64,000 nucleotides of DNA, taken from positions 759,246 through 823,245 of the forward strand of contig NZ_JAXCLA010000003.1 in NCBI RefSeq assembly GCF_034043675.1. The letters are read 5' to 3'. The notes under the pieces were generated by a model. The model ran no database searches, was not told where the DNA came from, and was given only the letters and a program-made list of their open reading frames with translations. Of this stretch, positions 16,442-25,274 are shown piece by piece. Position numbers and translations under genes: made by a program. Each line of letters starts with the position of its first letter. Position 1 is the stretch's first letter. This DNA comes from KK5 sp034043675 (GTDB taxonomy: Bacteria > Pseudomonadota > Gammaproteobacteria > Burkholderiales > Burkholderiaceae_C).

Positions 16442-18277
16442 ATGTCCCGACTTCTGATGCGTGCCCTTGCGGGCCTCGTGTTCCTCGCCCTGGCGCTGGG
16501 CCTGTCGCCCGCCCGGGCCGACGACTTTCTCGACCCCGAGCAGGCCTTCGCGCTGCAGGTTCATACGCTCGACGACAAGACCGTCGAAGCCGCGTGGGCC
16601 ATCGCGCCCGGCTACTACATGTACCGCGAGCAGTTCAAGGCGGCCATCGAGGGCGCCACGCTCGGCGAGCCGGTCCTGCCCGCCGGTGACCGGAAGTTCG
16701 ACGAGACCTTCCAGAAGGAGGTCGAGATCTATCACGATCGGCTGGCGGTCCGCCTGCCGGTCTCGGCCGCTAACGGCCCATTCAAGCTGACCGTGACCGG
16801 CCAGGGCTGTGCGGTGAAGGGCCTGTGCTATCCGCCGATGACGACGGTGTGGCAGGTCGACCTTGCCAAGGGCACGGCCACCAAGCTCGACACGCCCGAT
16901 CCGCTGGCGGCAGGTGCAGCGGCCGAACCAGCCGCGCAGCAGCCCGCCGCCGTTCCTGCTCCAGCATCGGCATCCGCTGGCGATCGCATTGCTTCCACGC
17001 TCGCTGCCGGCCACTTCTGGCCGATCGTCGGCCTGTTCCTGCTGCTGGGCCTGGGCCTGTCGCTGACGCCCTGCGTGCTGCCGATGCTGCCCATCCTGTC
17101 CAGCATCATCGTCGGCTCCGGCGCGCCGTCGCGTGCGCGCGGCCTGCTGCTGGCTGTCGGCTATTCGCTGGGCATGGCCGTCGTCTACACGCTGCTGGGC
17201 GTGGCGGCGGCGCTGGCCGGCGAAGGCCTCGCCGGTGCCCTGCAGAAGCCTTGGGTGCTGAGTCTGTTCGCGCTCGCGCTGGTGGCCTTCTCGCTATCGA
17301 TGTTCGGCGCCTACGAGCTGCAGTTGCCCTCGGGCCTCAGCGGCGGGCTGACGCAGTTCTCGCAGCGCCTGCCGGGCGGCCAGGTGGGTGGCGTGTTCCT
17401 GATGGGCGGCGTCTCGGCGCTGATCGTCAGCCCCTGCGTCACCGGCCCCCTGGCCGGCACCTTGGTCTACATCAGCCAGACGCGCGACGTCGTGCTGGGC
17501 GGCAGCGCGCTGTTCGCGCTCGCGATGGGCATGAGCGTGCCGCTGCTGCTGCTGGGCGCTTCCGCCGGCACCCTGCTGCCGCGCGCCGGCGCCTGGATGG
17601 ACGGTGTCAAGCACTTCTTCGGCATGCTGCTGCTCGCCGTGGCCATCTACATGGTCCAGCCGGTGCTGCCGGTCGCGGCAGCGCAATTGCTGTGGGGCGG
17701 CCTGCTGGTCGCGGCCGCAGCGATGTTCGGCCTGTTCGAAGCCACGCCCGCGGCGCGTCCGCTGGCCTGGCTGCGCAAGTCGGTGGCGGTGATAGCGCTG
17801 GTCTGGGGTGGCGCGCAGCTGATTGGTGCAGCGCAAGGCGGCACCGATCCGCTGAAACCGCTCGGCTCGCTGGCACTGGGCAGTCCGGCCACGGCGACGA
17901 CCGCGAAGGCCGGCGCGGCCGCCGAGGTTCAGTTCCAGACGGTTCGCAGCATCGCCGAGCTCGATGCCGCCATCGCCGCCGCCGGCAAGCCCGTGATGCT
18001 GGACTTCTATGCCGACTGGTGCGTCTCCTGCAAGGAGATGGACCGCGACACCTTCACCGATACGGCCGTGCGCGAGCGCCTCTCGCATGCGCTGCTGCTG
18101 CGTGCCGACGTCACCGCCAACAGCCCGGACGATCGTGCGCTGCTGAAGCGTTTCAAGCTGTTCGGCCCGCCCGGCACGATCTTTTTCGACGCCAAAGGCC
18201 AGGAGCTGCCCGATCGCGTGATCGGCTTCCAGAACGTCGAGCAGTTCGGCTCGTCGCTCAAGAGTGTCGGTCTTTGA
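16442..18277 (+). CDS. dsbD: Thiol:disulfide interchange protein DsbD
   Basis: DsbD carries electrons from cytoplasmic thioredoxin across the inner membrane to periplasmic DsbC/CcmG-type partners. The ATG at 16442 (MSRLLMRALAGLVFLALALG) opens a signal peptide ending ARADD and gives 611 residues. Three domains are visible. The first is a periplasmic N-domain with a Cys pair (QGCAVKGLCYPP). The second is an eight-helix membrane domain with the paired cysteines in LTPCVLPMLP and VSPCVTGPLAG. The third is a C-terminal thioredoxin domain with DWCVSCKEM. It follows the rplQ terminator, so it has its own promoter or depends on read-through. Confidence 0.95.
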   Translation: MSRLLMRALAGLVFLALALGLSPARADDFLDPEQAFALQVHTLDDKTVEAAWAIAPGYYMYREQFKAAIEGATLGEPVLPAGDRKFDETFQKEVEIYHDRLAVRLPVSAANGPFKLTVTGQGCAVKGLCYPPMTTVWQVDLAKGTATKLDTPDPLAAGAAAEPAAQQPAAVPAPASASAGDRIASTLAAGHFWPIVGLFLLLGLGLSLTPCVLPMLPILSSIIVGSGAPSRARGLLLAVGYSLGMAVVYTLLGVAAALAGEGLAGALQKPWVLSLFALALVAFSLSMFGAYELQLPSGLSGGLTQFSQRLPGGQVGGVFLMGGVSALIVSPCVTGPLAGTLVYISQTRDVVLGGSALFALAMGMSVPLLLLGASAGTLLPRAGAWMDGVKHFFGMLLLAVAIYMVQPVLPVAAAQLLWGGLLVAAAAMFGLFEATPAARPLAWLRKSVAVIALVWGGAQLIGAAQGGTDPLKPLGSLALGSPATATTAKAGAAAEVQFQTVRSIAELDAAIAAAGKPVMLDFYADWCVSCKEMDRDTFTDTAVRERLSHALLLRADVTANSPDDRALLKRFKLFGPPGTIFFDAKGQELPDRVIGFQNVEQFGSSLKSVGL

Positions 18278-18303
18278 CCAGTCATACAAAAACGGTATAT
18301 ACT
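18274..18303 (+). promoter_or_regulatory. Sigma-70-like promoter for the fMet tRNA genes
   Basis: TTGACC (18274-18279), overlapping the dsbD stop, and TATACT (18298-18303) are 18 bases apart. Transcription would start a few bases before the first tRNA, which begins at 18316. Confidence 0.8.
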
Positions 18304-18315
18304 TGCAGGCTCAGT

Positions 18316-18392
<77 letters not shown>

Positions 18393-18442
18393 AAATTCCG
18401 ATCTTGCATCGTTCATCGATTCGCAAGACTTACCCAGTCAGT

Positions 18443-18519
<77 letters not shown>

Positions 18520-18525
18520 GGAAAT

Positions 18526-18558
18526 ACAAAGCCCGCCACGTGCGGGCTTTGTCGTTTT
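18526..18558 (+). terminator. Terminator after the tandem fMet tRNAs
   Basis: An 11-base perfect stem, ACAAAGCCCGC (18526-18536) and GCGGGCTTTGT (18542-18552), with a five-base loop, is followed by CGTTTTTG. This is a strong intrinsic terminator six bases after the tRNA CCA end. Confidence 0.9.
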
Positions 18559-18629
18559 TGTCGCGCCCGGGAATAAGCCCGCCACCGCGGCGGTATTGCA
18601 TGGCAAGTGATCCCAACAGGAGCCTTGCC

Positions 18630-19514
18630 ATGAAGCTTCAACGACGCGACTTCCTCCAGCTCGCCGCCCTCGGCGGCGGCGCCATCTCGGTGGCCGGCCT
18701 GGCCGGTTGTGCCAGCCGCCCGTCGCCGGCGGACGAGTTTTACTTCGTCCAACTGTCCGACATCCATTGGGGCTTCAACGGCCCGCCCAATCCGGATGCG
18801 CGCGGCACGCTGCCGAAGGCCGTCGCCGCGGTCAATGCGCTGCCGACGCCACCGGACTTCATCGTCTTCACCGGCGACCTCACTCACACCACCGACGATC
18901 CCATCGAACGCCGCCGCCGCATGGCCGAGTTCAAGACGATGATCGAGCCGCTGAAGGTGAAGACGATCCGCTTCCTGCCCGGCGAGCACGACGCCTCGCT
19001 GGATCGCGGCGCTGCCTTCCGCGAGAACTTCGGCGACACCTACTACCGCTTCGAGCACAAGGGCGTCCACTTCATCGCGCTGGACAACGTCTCGGACAAG
19101 GGCACGACGCTCGGCGCCGAGCAGCTCGCCTGGCTGAAGGCCGAACTCGCCACGCTCGATCCGAAGGCGCCGCTCGTCATCCTCGCGCACCGGCCGCTGT
19201 TCCCGCTGGTGCCCAAGTGGGACTGGCATACACGCGACGGCGCCCAGGCGCTGGAACTGCTGATGCCGCACGAGCACGTCACCGTGTTCTACGGCCACAT
19301 CCACCAGGAGCACCATTTTCAGACGGGCCACATCGCCCACCACTCGGCCCGTTCGCTGATGTTCCCACTGCCGGCCCCCGGCACGGCCGAGAAGCCCACG
19401 CCGTTGCCCTGGGATGCCGCGGCGCCGTACCGCGGCCTCGGCTGGCGCGGCATCGAGATCGAGCATGACGACAAGGCCTCGCTGACCGAGTACCCCGTCG
19501 GAGCCCAGGCATGA
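18630..19514 (+). CDS. Tat-type metallophosphoesterase lipoprotein
   Basis: This is a calcineurin-like phosphoesterase exported to the cell envelope. The ATG at 18630 has AGGAG upstream and gives MKLQRRDFLQLAALGGG, a twin-arginine signal (RRDFLQ), followed by the lipobox LAGC near residue 27. Metal-site motifs are in order: DIHWG, GDLTH, GEHD (usually GNHD), AHRP and GHIHQ. Glu replacing Asn in the third motif is worth noting. The substrate is unknown. The stop overlaps the cupredoxin start (ATGA), so the two are coupled, and the ECF sigma pair follows. Function beyond phosphoesterase is not inferable. Confidence 0.85.
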   Translation: MKLQRRDFLQLAALGGGAISVAGLAGCASRPSPADEFYFVQLSDIHWGFNGPPNPDARGTLPKAVAAVNALPTPPDFIVFTGDLTHTTDDPIERRRRMAEFKTMIEPLKVKTIRFLPGEHDASLDRGAAFRENFGDTYYRFEHKGVHFIALDNVSDKGTTLGAEQLAWLKAELATLDPKAPLVILAHRPLFPLVPKWDWHTRDGAQALELLMPHEHVTVFYGHIHQEHHFQTGHIAHHSARSLMFPLPAPGTAEKPTPLPWDAAAPYRGLGWRGIEIEHDDKASLTEYPVGAQA

Positions 19515-19873
19515 CGATGATGATGAAGCGCCGTACCGTCCTGCCGCTCGTTGCCGGCCTGCTCGCCGCCGGCCTCACCCGCGCCCAGCCCGCGCCGCGC
19601 GTGATCGAGATCACCGCCCAGCGCTTCCGCTTCACGCCGCGCGTGATCCCGCTGAAGGCCGGCGAGCACGTGCTGCTGAAGATCACCGCGCTGGACTTCC
19701 CGCACGGCTTCTTCGTGCCAGATTTCGACAAGCGCGTGGACCTGGTCCCCGGCCGCGCGGTGGAGTTCGCGCTCACCGCACCCGGCCCTGGCAAACTGCA
19801 TTTCCTCTGCGACAACTTCTGCGGCGAAGGGCACGAAGGCATGGACGGGTACTTCGAAGTCGCCAAGGCCTGA
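19511..19873 (+). CDS. CuA-like periplasmic cupredoxin
   Basis: This is a 120-residue secreted copper-binding protein. It has an N-terminal signal segment (residues 6-25, ending RAQ) and a single cupredoxin fold. The ligand set matches a CuA site: His65 (FPHGFF), Cys100, Cys104, His108 and Met111 in CDNFCGEGHEGM, as in cytochrome oxidase subunit II and nitrous oxide reductase. It could carry electrons or sense or bind copper. It overlaps the metallophosphoesterase stop and precedes an ECF sigma factor by 17 bases, so all may share one operon. Partner unknown. Confidence 0.82.
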   Translation: MTMMMKRRTVLPLVAGLLAAGLTRAQPAPRVIEITAQRFRFTPRVIPLKAGEHVLLKITALDFPHGFFVPDFDKRVDLVPGRAVEFALTAPGPGKLHFLCDNFCGEGHEGMDGYFEVAKA

Positions 19874-19890
19874 GAGAGAAGGCGGCTGCG

Positions 19891-20403
19891 ATGACAGAAA
19901 ACCAGCGCTTCGAGACCGTCGTGTTGCCGCACCTCGACGCGGCGCACAACCTCGCGCGCTGGCTGCTGCGCGACACCGCCGCCGCCGAGGATGCGACGCA
20001 GGAGGCCGCGCTGCGCGCCTTCCGCTACTTTGGCGGCCTGCGCAGCGGAGAGGACCCCAAGCCCTGGTTCCTCGCCATCGTGCGCAACTGCTGCTTCACC
20101 GCGCTCGCGCGCCGCCGGCCCGAGCTGCGCGGCCTCGACGAGGAGGACTGGGACGATCCGCCCGACACCGCGCCGCAGCCGCCCCAGGCCCTGTCGGCCC
20201 AGCGCGAGCGCGATGCGGTCGATGCCGCGCTGCGCTCGCTCTCGCCGGCGCTGCGCGAGGTGATCGTGCTGCGCGAACTGGAGGACCTGGACTACCGCGC
20301 GATCGCCCAGATCGCCGGCGTGCCGATCGGTACCGTGATGTCGCGCCTGTCGCGGGCGCGCGCACGGATGAAGCAACTCCTCTCTCTGGCGGGTCTGCCT
20401 TGA
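19891..20403 (+). CDS. ECF-type RNA polymerase sigma factor
   Basis: This is a 170-residue group IV sigma factor. Region 2 shows WLLRDTAAAEDATQEAALRAF and the PWFLAIVRN stretch. Region 4 is a helix-turn-helix with LREVIVLRELEDLDYRAIA and GVPIGTVMSRLSRAR. It probably directs the metallophosphoesterase-cupredoxin genes and itself, as ECF factors commonly autoregulate. The next gene, a membrane protein with a short cytoplasmic N-terminus, fits as its anti-sigma factor. The inducing signal is not evident. Confidence 0.9.
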   Translation: MTENQRFETVVLPHLDAAHNLARWLLRDTAAAEDATQEAALRAFRYFGGLRSGEDPKPWFLAIVRNCCFTALARRRPELRGLDEEDWDDPPDTAPQPPQALSAQRERDAVDAALRSLSPALREVIVLRELEDLDYRAIAQIAGVPIGTVMSRLSRARARMKQLLSLAGLP

Positions 20404-20422
20404 GCAGGCACCGAACAAAGCC

Positions 20423-21067
20423 ATGAACGACGACGAGCTTTCCCACTTCCTGCGCACGCATGCCACCCGCCATCCGGCCAGTGAGCGTCTGCACGCCGCC
20501 GTGCGCACGCAGACCGCGCTGCAGAGCGCCGCAAAACCCACCCCCGCGCCGCGCCGCTGGCACTGGAGCGCGCTGTTCGGCACCGGCGGCCTGGTGCTCG
20601 GCGCCTGCCTCGGCGTCGTGCTGACCCTGGCCGTGCAGACCTGGCGCGCGAGCCCGCAGGGCCTGGCCGATGAACTCGTGGCCGGCCACGTCCGCGCGCT
20701 GCAGGTCGGCCCGCTGTTCGAAGTCGCCTCCAGCGACCGCCACACGGTAAAGCCCTGGTTCCAGGGCCGGCTCGACTACGCCCCGCCGGTGCTGGGCGAC
20801 CTGCCCGGCGGCTTCACCCTGCTCGGTGGCCGGGTGCAGGCCATGCAGGGCCGGCCGACGGCCGTGCTGGCCTACCAAGTCCGCCTGCACAAGATTGACC
20901 TGTTCGTGTGGCCCGCCGATCGAGGCGCCGCACCTGAGCGGCTGCAGCGTCGTGGCTTCAACGTCGTGCACTGGAGCGATGGCGCGATGCAGTTCTGGGC
21001 CGTGTCCGACGTCGATGGAGCGGAGCTGGAACGCTTCGGCAGCGCCTGGCGGGCGGCGACGCCCTGA
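20423..21067 (+). CDS. Probable transmembrane anti-sigma factor
   Basis: This 214-residue protein has a cytoplasmic N-terminal part (residues 1-48, MNDDELSHFLRTHATRHPAS), one membrane helix at about residues 50-72 (FGTGGLVLGACLGVVLTLAV) and a periplasmic C-terminal domain. That is the layout of ECF anti-sigma factors, and it lies 19 bases after the sigma gene. No HxxxCxxC zinc motif is seen, so it is not a ZAS-type. Assignment rests on topology and context. Confidence 0.75.
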   Translation: MNDDELSHFLRTHATRHPASERLHAAVRTQTALQSAAKPTPAPRRWHWSALFGTGGLVLGACLGVVLTLAVQTWRASPQGLADELVAGHVRALQVGPLFEVASSDRHTVKPWFQGRLDYAPPVLGDLPGGFTLLGGRVQAMQGRPTAVLAYQVRLHKIDLFVWPADRGAAPERLQRRGFNVVHWSDGAMQFWAVSDVDGAELERFGSAWRAATP

Positions 21068-21105
21068 TCGACGCCCTGACCGCGTCATGGGGCTAGCATC
21101 GCCCC

Positions 21106-21936
21106 ATGGCAATCGAGCTGAAGTCCCGGCCCGCGCTGGACGGTCTGTCGCCGCCGGCCGCGTTGCGCCGCATCGTCGACCACAGCGTGCAGCAGATCCT
21201 CGCCAACGCGGCGGGCATCGCCGGCGGGTCCGATGAGCCCGAGTTGATCCACGAGATGCGCGTCGGCATCCGTCGGCTGCGTAGCGCGCTGAAGCTGTTC
21301 AGTCGCTGGGACGACGAGGCCGCCTCCGCAGCGTCCACCTGGGACGAATGCCTCGCCGGCTACGCCGCGGCGCTGGGCGAGATCCGCGATCGCCGCATCG
21401 TCGATACCGAACTGTTCCCGCGCCTGGCGCAGCTCGGCGCGCCGGTGCCTGCAATGCCACCGGGTCCATCGCAGCAGGCGTTGGCGGCACGCCTGCGCGG
21501 GCGCGACTTCACGCTGCTGATGCTGGACCTGCAGGCCTTCGCTCACGGACCTGTACCGCAGGACGCGCCGCCGCTGCGCCCGCGCGCCGTGCGGCGCCGC
21601 CTTGCCCGCTTCGAAGCCAGGCTGCGCGCCGAAGCCGCGGACTTCCCCGCAGCCGACGACAGCGAACGCCACCGGCTGCGCAAGCGCTTCAAGCGCCTGC
21701 GCTACGGGATCGAGCTGGCGGGCAGCCTGCTGCCGCGCAAGAAGACCCGACAGCGGCTCGCACGGCTCAAGCGCGTGCAGGACGCGCTCGGCCGCCTCAA
21801 CGACATGGCCCAGGCGCAGCGGATGTTCGACGGCCTTGGCGCCGCCTTCGCCGCGGGCTGGGCTGCAGGACAGAAGGAAGCGCTCGCGGCAGCGGCAGAG
21901 CGAGCCGTGCGCCGCTGGCTTGCGGACGACGATTGA
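21106..21936 (+). CDS. CHAD domain protein
   Basis: This 276-residue, helix-rich protein has the CHAD signature of conserved histidines and basic residues: IHEMRVGIRRLRSALKLF near residue 50 and DSERHRLRKRFKRLRYGIEL near 185. CHAD domains bind polyphosphate and are often near polyphosphate or CYTH genes. No CYTH domain is fused here. It lies 39 bases after the anti-sigma gene and may be a separate unit. The role is inferred from the family only. Confidence 0.85.
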   Translation: MAIELKSRPALDGLSPPAALRRIVDHSVQQILANAAGIAGGSDEPELIHEMRVGIRRLRSALKLFSRWDDEAASAASTWDECLAGYAAALGEIRDRRIVDTELFPRLAQLGAPVPAMPPGPSQQALAARLRGRDFTLLMLDLQAFAHGPVPQDAPPLRPRAVRRRLARFEARLRAEAADFPAADDSERHRLRKRFKRLRYGIELAGSLLPRKKTRQRLARLKRVQDALGRLNDMAQAQRMFDGLGAAFAAGWAAGQKEALAAAAERAVRRWLADDD

Positions 21937-22008
21937 CGCGCTGATGCGGGAAAACCTCCACGGCAGCGCTGCCCATATGCGTGAATGTGGAAGTAATATT
22001 CCAAGCAC

Positions 22009-22935
22009 ATGTTGCCCCTCGCCATTCCCGCTCCTGTCGACGCTGCGGCCTGGGGCCGCCGCATCCGCGAGAGCTTCTTCCCGCTGGAACTGGAGCCCGC
22101 GTCCGCTGCTGGTTTCGCGGCCGAGGCGCGGCTCAGCGTCATGCCGCGCTGCCGCATCGCGCGGGTGCGGGCCAGCGCCCATCGCGTCACGATGCGGCCG
22201 CAGAGCTGCCGCCCGCTCCAGCGCCGCCAGCTGAAGATCCTCTGGCTGCTGGCCGGCAGCGCGCGCCTGCGGCAGAACGGAGTGGCCCTCGACGTACCGG
22301 CCGGGCACTGGACCGTCTACGAAGCCACGCAGCCCTATGAGCTGAGCATGAGCGAAGGCGCCGAGTGCGTGGCCGCGCTCTGCGAGATGGACGATGGCGG
22401 GGCCTTCGACGAGTTGCACGCCGGGCTCGCTGGCCAAGTCCTGCCGACCGAAGGCGGCGCGGCCGTAGTGCTGGCGGCGGTGGACGCGGTCAACGCGGCG
22501 GGCGAGCGCTTCAGCCCCGCCAGCAAGGCCGGCACGGCCGACTTCATCTCCTCGCTGCTGCTGCAAGACCTGCAGTTCCGCCAGCGCTGCGCTACTGCGA
22601 CGCGCCGCCGCACACCCGAGGCGCTGCTGGCCGAGGCGCGACGCTTCGTGCTGTTGAACCTCGAATCGCCCGAGCTCTCGCCGGACCAGATCGCCGCCGC
22701 GCTGAACGTCTGCCGACGAAGCCTCTACCTCGCCTTCGAGCCGACCGGCGAGACACCGCAGGCCCTGGTGCAGCGCCTGCGCCTGGAACGCTGCCGCGAC
22801 CTGCTGGGCCGCGCGCCGGCATCCAGCATCACCGAGATCGCGCTGGACCACGGCTTCTCCGACCCGGCCTACTTCGCGCGACTGTTCCGCCGGCGCTTCG
22901 GCATCACGCCGTCGCAGTGCCGCGCTGGTCGGTAG
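22009..22935 (+). CDS. AraC-family regulator (probable activator of the amine kinase/phospho-lyase operon)
   Basis: This 308-residue transcription factor has a C-terminal AraC DNA-binding domain, with two helix-turn-helix units from about residue 215 (SPDQIAAALNVCRRSLYLAF) to 300 (ITEIALDHGFSDPAYFARLF). The N-terminal part is a cupin-like effector domain. It lies 93 bases upstream of the phospho-lyase gene on the same strand, so it likely controls that operon, but the effector is unknown. A second regulator of EutR type lies at the other end of the cluster. Confidence 0.85.
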   Translation: MLPLAIPAPVDAAAWGRRIRESFFPLELEPASAAGFAAEARLSVMPRCRIARVRASAHRVTMRPQSCRPLQRRQLKILWLLAGSARLRQNGVALDVPAGHWTVYEATQPYELSMSEGAECVAALCEMDDGGAFDELHAGLAGQVLPTEGGAAVVLAAVDAVNAAGERFSPASKAGTADFISSLLLQDLQFRQRCATATRRRTPEALLAEARRFVLLNLESPELSPDQIAAALNVCRRSLYLAFEPTGETPQALVQRLRLERCRDLLGRAPASSITEIALDHGFSDPAYFARLFRRRFGITPSQCRAGR

Positions 22936-23028
22936 TGCACGGCCGTCCACCCGCCCGTGCACCGCAGTGCAAGCGACGCGAGGGTCGTCGGCCTAAGGTG
23001 GCGCATCTCCCGATCCACACCCGACGAC

Positions 23029-24309
23029 ATGAGCACAGCCCACCTTCTCGAACGCCGCCAGGCCATCCTCGGCCGCAATGCACCGCTCTTCTACGAACAG
23101 CCGCTGCACGTCGTGCGCGGCGAGGGCGTCTGGCTGTACGGCGCCGACGGCCGCCGCTACCTCGATGCCTACAACAACGTCGCCCATGTCGGCCACTCGC
23201 ACCCGCGAGTCGTCGAGGCGATCGCGGCACAGGCGCGCACGCTGAACACCAGCACACGCTACCTGCACGAGACCATCGTCGACTACGCCGAGCGCCTGGC
23301 CGCCACCTTCGGCCCAGGCAGCGACATGATGGTGATGTTCTGTTGCAGCGGCAGCGAGGCCAACGAGCTGGCGCTGCGCATCGTGCGCGAATGCAGCGGT
23401 CGCCGCGGCGTGATCTCCACCGCGCATTCGTACCACGGCAACACGGCCGCCGTGTCCCAGGTCAGCAGCATCCTGAGCCGCACGCATGGCCCGGAGGTGC
23501 GCCGCATTCCGGTGATCGATCCCTACCGAGACGGCTCCGGCCCAGTCTCATTGTTGGACCGCTACTGCACCGACATGGCCGCGACCATCGACGGCTTTGC
23601 GCAGGACGGCCAGGGCCTCGCCGGCCTGCTGCTGTGCACCGGCCTGTCGTCCGAAGGCCTGCCCGAGCAACCAGCCGGTTACATGAAACGCGCCGCCGAG
23701 ATGGTGCGCGCCGCCGGCGGCTACTTCATCGCCGACGAAGTGCAGGGCGGCTTCGGCCGCTTCGGCAGTCACTTCTGGGGGCACCAGGTGCAGGGCGCGC
23801 AGCCGGACATCGTCACGCTCGGCAAGCCGATGGGCAACGGCCACCCGCTCGCCGCCGTGATCGCGCGGCGCGAGCTGGTGGAGCGCTTCACCGAGCTGAA
23901 CCCGATGTACTTCAACACCTTCGCCGGCAACCCGGTGTCCTGCGCGGCGGGCATGGCGGTGCTCGACGTGATCGAGGACGAGGGCCTGGTCGCGCACGCG
24001 CAGGCCACCGGCGAGCTGATCCTGGCCGGCCTGCGCGATCTCGCCTCGCGCCACACGCTGATCGGCGACGTTCGCGGCCAAGGCATGTTCTTCGCCGTCG
24101 AGCTGGTGGAAGACCGCGAGACCAAGGCGCCGGCCGGCGCGGCGGCCAAGGCCGTGATCAACCGCATGGCCGAGGCCGGCGTGCTGATCAGCCGCATCGG
24201 CCCCTTCGACAACGTGCTGAAGATCCGCCCGCCGCTGCCCTTCGACCGCACGCATGCGGCGCAGCTGCTCGAGACGCTGGACCAAGTGCTGGCCACCGTC
24301 GCGGCATGA
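23029..24309 (+). CDS. Class III PLP enzyme, probable O-phospho-amino-alcohol phospho-lyase
   Basis: This 426-residue fold-type I PLP enzyme is annotated by family as a class III aminotransferase. Key positions: the PLP aspartate in ADEVQ (Asp236) and the Schiff-base lysine in LGKPMGNGHP (Lys266). Residues 48-56, YNNVAHVGH, and NTSTRYLH (73-80) match what is known of ethanolamine-phosphate and hydroxylysine-phosphate phospho-lyases (AGXT2L1/2), rather than ordinary omega-transaminases. Those enzymes eliminate phosphate and ammonia to leave an aldehyde. The gene overlaps the kinase gene by ATGA, which fits a kinase-then-lyase pathway. A plain transaminase remains possible. Confidence 0.78.
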   Translation: MSTAHLLERRQAILGRNAPLFYEQPLHVVRGEGVWLYGADGRRYLDAYNNVAHVGHSHPRVVEAIAAQARTLNTSTRYLHETIVDYAERLAATFGPGSDMMVMFCCSGSEANELALRIVRECSGRRGVISTAHSYHGNTAAVSQVSSILSRTHGPEVRRIPVIDPYRDGSGPVSLLDRYCTDMAATIDGFAQDGQGLAGLLLCTGLSSEGLPEQPAGYMKRAAEMVRAAGGYFIADEVQGGFGRFGSHFWGHQVQGAQPDIVTLGKPMGNGHPLAAVIARRELVERFTELNPMYFNTFAGNPVSCAAGMAVLDVIEDEGLVAHAQATGELILAGLRDLASRHTLIGDVRGQGMFFAVELVEDRETKAPAGAAAKAVINRMAEAGVLISRIGPFDNVLKIRPPLPFDRTHAAQLLETLDQVLATVAA

Positions 24310-25274
24310 GCCGGGACCTCGCACAACTGGCGCTGGCGCTGTGGGACCTCGACGTTAGCGGCCTCCACCTGATCAAGCAGCGCGAGAACGCGGTCTTCCG
24401 CGTCGAACTCGCCGGCGGCGGGCGCAAGGCGCTGCGAGTGCACCGGGCTGGTTACCACTCGGACGCCGCACTGCGCTCCGAGGCGCAGTGGCTGGGCGCC
24501 CTGGCCGAGGCGGGCCTGCGCGTGCCGCGGCTCGTGCCCTCGCGCCGCGGCCACAGCTTCGAGCGCGTCGAAGGGCGCCAGGTCGACGTGCTGGACTGGG
24601 TCGACGGCGTGCAGCTCGGCTCGGTGGAGGCCGGCATCGGCGACGATCTGGCCGGCATCGCGCGGCAGTACGAACTTGTCGGCGCGACGATGGCGCGCAT
24701 GCACGAGCAGGCGGCCGGCTGGCGGCACGGCGCGGGCTTCGAGCGCCACAGCTGGTGCGCGGACGGCCTGGCCGGCGAGCAGCCGCTGTGGGGCCGCTTC
24801 TGGGAGCTGGCTGCACTTGAGCCGGCACAACGCACGCTGATGCTGCGCCTGCGCGACGCGCTGCGCGAAGACCTCGCCCGGCTGCCGCGCGACGAGGGCT
24901 GCTTCGGCCTGATCCACGCCGATCTCGTGCCCGAGAACCTGCTGGTCCACCAGGGCGAGGTCCATGTGATCGACTTCGACGACGCGGGCCATGGCTGGCA
25001 TCTGTTCGACCTCGCCACCTCGCTGTACTTCCTGCAGGGCCGGCCCGGCTACGGCACGGCGCGGCAAGCGCTGGTTGCCGGCTACCGGCGTCACCGCGCG
25101 CTGCCCGACGACTCGCTGCAGGCGCTGCTGCCGATGTTCCTCGCCGCGCGCGGCAGCACCTACCTCGGCTGGGTCCACGAGCGCCACCACACCGAGACCG
25201 CGCGGCAACTGACGCCCCAGCTGATCGAGCTGGCCTGCGCGGCGGCCGGCGACTACCTGCGAGAGAGGCCATGA
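24306..25274 (+). CDS. APH-type small-molecule kinase, probable amino-alcohol kinase
   Basis: This 322-residue kinase of the aminoglycoside phosphotransferase/choline-kinase fold has the catalytic loop HADLVPEN (His204, Asp206, Asn211) and the metal motif IDFDD (Asp223, Asp225). A nucleotide-binding lysine is likely in KALRVHR. It starts inside the phospho-lyase stop (ATGA) and ends inside the permease start (ATGA). The substrate is inferred from context: ethanolamine, hydroxylysine or a similar amino alcohol would be phosphorylated and passed to the lyase. Resistance to an antibiotic is unlikely in this setting. Confidence 0.78.
   Translation: MSRDLAQLALALWDLDVSGLHLIKQRENAVFRVELAGGGRKALRVHRAGYHSDAALRSEAQWLGALAEAGLRVPRLVPSRRGHSFERVEGRQVDVLDWVDGVQLGSVEAGIGDDLAGIARQYELVGATMARMHEQAAGWRHGAGFERHSWCADGLAGEQPLWGRFWELAALEPAQRTLMLRLRDALREDLARLPRDEGCFGLIHADLVPENLLVHQGEVHVIDFDDAGHGWHLFDLATSLYFLQGRPGYGTARQALVAGYRRHRALPDDSLQALLPMFLAARGSTYLGWVHERHHTETARQLTPQLIELACAAAGDYLRERP

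Noticed and set aside
24306..25274. Aminoglycoside-resistance kinase
   Set aside because: The fold matches, but tight coupling to a phospho-lyase and a permease argues for amino-alcohol metabolism.
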